A stretch of 64,000 nt of DNA from Nymphaea colorata (Eukaryota > Streptophyta > Magnoliopsida > Nymphaeales > Nymphaeaceae): contig NC_045142.1 in assembly GCF_008831285.2 (NCBI RefSeq), positions 20,153,354 through 20,217,353 of the forward strand, in the 5' to 3' direction. The notes below the pieces were generated by a model that worked only from the letters and a program-made list of their open reading frames with translations, ran no database searches and was not told the origin of the DNA. Below are positions 59,367 to 64,000 of the stretch, in pieces. Made by a program: the position numbers and the translations under genes. How positions within the stretch are numbered: the first letter of the stretch is position 1; each line of letters begins with the position of its first letter.

Positions 59367-60485
59367 TCCATAAAGAACATACCACTTAAGTATGGGACAG
59401 AAACCAGACCTATTAAATTTTTTTTTTTTTTTGTAATTGAGCACTACCTTAAAGTATATGTGGTGATAAACATATATTGTTTATTCTATTAAATATACTG
59501 TAATAATTAAAAAAGGAATGACTCTTAGAACACCAAAATTTTAATAATAGAAAAAAAACACTTTTTTGTTGAAAATAATTCCAACTTAAACATTATTTAG
59601 ATTAAATTAGTTTTTGTAATGAACACATTAAAAGATTCACATTTTGTTTGAAACACTTTTTAGCAAATATAAGAAAAATAAATGGTGATCTGGCTTTTCA
59701 GGAGATATCCAACCATCTAATCATGGTTGCCCAATCTAACTTCATAGATAGTTAAGAGAAAAAAAAACAGAAAAAAGTGACATGTGTTTTCATTATTTAT
59801 TATTAGTTACACACACATATATATAATTTTCAATGACATTGCAATTTTTTCTATAACAAAAAAGCTTGAGAAAAGTCCTATCATGTAAATTAATCATTTC
59901 AATTCAACAGGATGGTTTGCCTTTTTTTGACTTCTCCACCACTAAAAGTGAAAGTGTGGTGGAAGAAAGAAATAAAGTGACAGCTCCATGCCTTTTGAGT
60001 TCTTATGCATGTCTAGAGAGAGGGAGAGAGAGAGAGGGAGCGAGAGCAAACAGAAAGATGGGAATTCCTTCCGGCAATAGCTAGTGTTGATCGACGATCA
60101 TGAAGATTCATGAGGACCGTGGTGTAGGGACTGTGAATAGCTTTAAAATAGCGAAGGGAAGTTGGTCGATCAAGGCAGGGCGTCTTTCAAATGTGGTGTC
60201 ATTAGCATATCAGTTTTCTACATGCTTTTGTGGTTGATGCTGATTTGTGTTGAAGTTGGTGATATACGTGAGAGACTTCTTACATGAAAAAGGATGAAAA
60301 GTAGTGGAAACTTGTTATTGTGCTTGAGGAGTCATATTTAGCACTTGGTAAGTCCTATAAAAAAGACGTCAATTGCTTCTGATGTAACAGATTTGGATTT
60401 TTTCTGGTTGTCATGGTGTTCATAATTCCTGTTCTTCCATAGCCACCATATTTCCATGGGAAACACAATCTTCCAACTTCACATA
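59270..60485 (+). repeat. diverged second copy of spacer segment (32760-33590)
   Basis: Direct relative of the spacer's right end. The similarity runs to CAACTTCA (60480), the last bases before the N gap in the other copy, then continues into CATATGTATTTTG, which should be the missing continuation there. Contains an (AT)n run at 59319-59364 and two inserts. Confidence 0.85.
59895..60070 (+). repeat. direct repeat, copy 1
   Basis: TTCAACAGG, CCACTRAAAG, GTGTGGTGGAAGAAAGAAA and a GAGAGAGGGAGAG tail, repeated about 705 bases downstream (60600-60765). CCACCACT and AGTGTGGTGG can pair as a hairpin. Confidence 0.8.
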
Positions 60486-60599
60486 TGTATTTTGATTTGA
60501 GCCTTTTTATTCCACCTCTTAAGTCTGCGTCTCTGCCACCAAGTCTGCAACTTTAATATCAAGGATGATTGAACTGTCATATAATGTATATTAATGGTT

Positions 60600-60765
60600 C
60601 TATTCAACAGGGTGGCTCCTTTTTTTTTTGGCTTGTCTACCACTGAAAGCCAAGTGTGGTGGAAGAAAGAAACAAAGTAACAGCTCATGCCCTTTGAGTT
60701 CTCTTGCATGTAGAGATAGAGACAAAGAGAGGGAGAGAGGAAAAGAGATGGGAATTACATGTTTT
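60600..60765 (+). repeat. direct repeat, copy 2
   Basis: Second copy of 59895-60070, ending in the same GA-rich tail and GATGGGAATT word. The two copies flank the end of the spacer-like segment. Confidence 0.8.
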
Positions 60766-62638
60766 ATTCTTATTTTAAATAGTAGTTTGTGCTGCCAAGT
60801 GGGAGATAGAGATGAGTTAAACTGGCGCCCCCAAGTAATTTTATAGGAAATGGAACATAGATTAAACAATGTGCCAAACTGTTAAGCTCAAAGAAATAAG
60901 ACACAAAAGTACAATTGGCCTCATAGATGGCTCAATGTGCCACCCCTTTCTCAAAGGGGGTCGAAATGTGAATCAGCAAAATTCTTTTAAAATTGAGGTT
61001 TTGAAGAAAATATTTCAAGAGAAAGGGATCTGCTCGTCGGTACAAAGTCCAACAATTCTTGCCGCCTTTAACAGGGGTAATTGGACCAAGGACGAAGGAT
61101 CAGTTGGATCATGCACGAGTTATTGATGCAAATCCTATATGCTTGTGCATTGAGATTTTGGATTCAAGAACCAAAATCCTTTTTGAATAAGTGACTTGAA
61201 CTTGTTTTGAAAATGAATTTGGAGATTGGAGAGTTTTCAAGTTAATTTAAAAACCTTTGTTTTGGTGTCATTTGAATTGAAATCCGCAATTCTTGAGGAT
61301 TTTGAAGATTTGAGATTGAGTTCTTTGTTGTAACTCAATATGATTCATGAGTTGAAATGATTATCAACTTTTGAGAAAATAGCTAAGTTTCCTTAGCAAA
61401 TAAAATTGATTTTGAGTTCTTCTTTTGATAGAACACTGGTTCCAAATTGTTAGAAAACATATTGCTTTCTAAACATATTTTGGCCAAGATTGTGAATACA
61501 TTGCTTGTATTTTTTTTTTGAAATTAAGTGAAGTTTATAAATTCTTGTTGCAATATGACTTGGTCACTTTTTTCAACTCAAATTTGAATCACTTAATTTC
61601 TTGAGAACGTGCCTGTGGTACTATTGATTTTAAGTGAAAGTGAATGCATGAAAGGAAAAAGGAAACTATATGAAACATTCATTTTTCTCTCTCTCATAAT
61701 CTCTCAAGTTTCATTCATTGCAACCACATGTCATACAACCTATGCATGGAGATTGATTTTAATTAAAATGTGAGACTTTCTTTAAATGTGCTTATTATAT
61801 TGTTAAGCACATGAATTAGAGATGTAGTCCATAAGCTTGAGTCATGATGAATAACTCAAAACAATTAAGAAGTAGGCAAATAAGGATGAAATCAAACAAT
61901 AAAATATAGAAGAAATGTGGATATCATCCTTTTTCCTCAAAATTATCATAAAAATCAGATTTTAATCTAATTTAAATAGATTAAAATTAAAATATTGACT
62001 CTAAGAGTGTTTGACTGTTGGAAAATGATGAAATTAAGTTTTACTCCATACGAACTAAGCATCAAGTTGGCAAAAATCATGTGCCACATGTTCTCGTTGA
62101 TGTCATGGAGTTCTAGGAACATTTCTTTCTCCCCAAAATCAAACAAAATTTTATATTCTTGTCCTAGAAGATCTATTCATTTCTTGGACTATTAAAAAAC
62201 TTTTGATCTTGTTCTTTAAGGGATACAAAGATTAGAATTTTTGAAGTGTTCTTGAGACTCAATTAATCAAATGTAAGTCTGAAAATTGGTGAATGAAATT
62301 AGAAATTTTTAAAAGGCTTTTAGAGAGCCGATTAGGTAGGGCTAGAACCTTTTTACTATTCTTCAAAATATAGGCACTTTGTGGCTGAAAATTGACATCT
62401 CAAATATATAAAATTTGACATTCTTAAGCTAATTTTCATAAAGCATGGTCTAATTTGAACAACTTGCATACGTTTTATGTATGGATTGGTGAAATTAAAT
62501 AAAAATGAAATGAAAATGATTTCATAGCCTTGCACCATGAAAATCAATAAAATGATCATCCTTTTTAAAAAACCAGTTTGAAAACGTATTCCAACTTGAT
62601 TTTAAAAGAGGAAAATAATTTTTAACAAGAGATTGCAC

Positions 62639-62700
<62 letters not shown>

Positions 62701-63290
62701 GTATATACGTATCTTACCCTTCAAAATGGAATGTAATTAAGGGACCACATAACTCATGAATCATGACGATTCATGGCTGGATTCTTTTACATAGGAAGAT
62801 TGAAAACTTGTTTCTAATCTCCTGTACCATCCTTGATCAATTAAATTGAAAGACATGAATCCAAATGACTTCAAATGAGAAGGAAAACAAAACAATGTTC
62901 AAGCTAATTTATCCACAATGTTTCCATGCAAGGGTAGATCACATTTATAAGAATGTATCCATCCCTAATAGGCATTTTCATCATATATGTTGCAGCAAAA
63001 TCACTCTTTCACCGTGAGATTCTCTCATGGTGAGGAGTTCAAAATGGTTTTAAGCTTGTTGTTTTGAAAGTGATGTGGCCTTGGGGCCCTTTTCAAAACT
63101 TGATACATGGGTTAATCTTTTTAGGAACGCCGACTCATGCATGTGTGATGCATTTATTTGTACATTCAATCACAGGTTTCCCCTAGCTGGACATCATTCC
63201 AGCTATAAAATAAATGACAATAAACCCCTCCCACGAATTGCTGAAATTAAAATGAACCAACAAAAAGCTAATGTATATGAGAAATGACTT
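60766..63290. other. non-coding interval
   Basis: AT-rich, no gene supported. The 85-codon frame at 60869-61126 and the 66-67-codon frames near 62000-62560 match nothing I know. Includes the (AT)n run 62646-62695. Confidence 0.5.
62646..62695. repeat. (AT)n microsatellite
   Basis: About 20 AT repeats, then three or four GTAT repeats. Confidence 0.95.
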
Positions 63291-63750
63291 AAAATCACCT
63301 ACCTTGCGGTCAGTCTTGATGCTTGTTCTTCTTCTTCACTTGTTTTCCAAATCATGCAATCCTAAGCAAGAATCCAACCTTGGATTCAAGCTTAGCAAAG
63401 CTAGAATAAGAATACTTTGCTTGCTGAAATTTGTCGTGGATAGAGAGAGTTTCTCTCTACGAAAATCCTAAGTAAGGATTCACTTAAGCACCCTCACTTA
63501 ACAAACTCGATAGAGAGAATAGAGGAAACGAAGAAGAAAATGAGAGAGAGGGGGGAATAAAGCTTGGACGAATCTTTTTTCTCCTCCTTGGCTTCTCCCT
63601 CCCAACTCATTTGCATCAACTTGATGGAATCTTCAAAATTTTTGTCCCCCTCCTTGGTGGCCAAGGGGAAGTTTATATAGAAGAGGTGGTGGGTTCAACC
63701 ACATTTTTAACTCACCTTGGGAACTTGCTTTAGACCTTGGAAACTTGTAA
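63290..63750 (-). promoter_or_regulatory. possible minus-strand promoter and leader, LTR-like
   Basis: On the minus strand, TATATAAA (63679-63672) is followed by a GA/CT-rich leader-like stretch with CTCTCTCTC (about 63548) and AACTCTCTC words down to about 63300. The arrangement resembles the promoter and R region of a plant retrotransposon LTR, but I found no primer site, polypurine tract or paired LTR, so a host promoter is also possible. Confidence 0.25.
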
Positions 63751-64000
63751 AATGAGTTAAATAGGGTTTAAAGGCTAGGTGGGCTGGGCTAGGTTTGGTT
63801 GGTTCAGACCTAGCTGACCAACTTTGACCAAAATTTCGGACAAAAATGCCTTTGCACTGGGTTTTTCCTTATTTTGTGCTATTTATTTTTTTGTTTGTTT
63901 GAAATCCAGCTTGCTAGGTTAAAACCTAGTTACAAAGCTCCAAATGTCATTGAATTATGATAATTCAATTTAAATTTGAATAAAATTTGAAAATTCTATC

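Overview
This window is intergenic, transposon-rich nuclear DNA of a flowering plant. It holds Ty1/copia retrotransposons, an L1-type LINE, MITEs, tRNA-derived SINE candidates, the first two exons of a class III peroxidase, relics of a nepenthesin-type aspartic protease and many (AT)n/(CT)n microsatellites. It contains one run of 100 Ns (33591-33690). The species cannot be told from the sequence. No complete functional gene is visible.

Layout. 1-3334: decayed 3' part of a copia element (integrase, RT, RNase H, polypurine tract, LTR). 3335-11700: non-coding DNA with TE scraps, an aspartic-protease relic (5270-5686), a foldback-like repeat, MITEs and a CACTA-type end. 11742-12427: TATA box and exons 1-2 of a class III peroxidase whose remaining exons are not found. 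14644-30020 and 33691-48278: two near-identical arms in inverted orientation. Each carries, from the outside in, a copia gag/protease piece, a second copia fragment, a copia element with LTR, PBS, gag and integrase, a MITE-like segment and an L1-type LINE. 30021-33590: the unpaired spacer, with an aspartic-protease pseudogene (30097-31089), degenerate repeats and a SINE candidate. 48279-49865: the rest of the outer copia element (gag, PBS, LTR), present only beyond the right arm. 49866-64000: mostly non-coding, with an unassigned ORF, a few exon-like remnants, a hAT-type MITE with 8-bp target duplication, and a diverged third copy (56750-60485) of sequences that flank the left arm and spacer.

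Main observation. The inverted duplication has about 15.4-kb and 14.6-kb arms. Stretches compared by eye differ at roughly one to two bases per hundred. The 789-base length difference is accounted for by a tandem duplication in the integrase of the left arm. Right-arm homology starts at the first base after the N gap, so the centre of symmetry is unresolved. It may be a real giant palindrome, or a second haplotype contig placed in inverted orientation. The outer break lies inside a copia protease gene that is continuous only on the right, so the right copy looks like the parental arrangement there.

The elements do not form a pathway. Every retroelement frame is broken by stops or frameshifts, many shared by both arms, so the insertions and much of the decay predate the duplication. 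I saw no convincing new biological system. The structural features most worth checking are the palindrome and gap, the repeated motif in the copia leader (about 17960-18370), and the truncated peroxidase.
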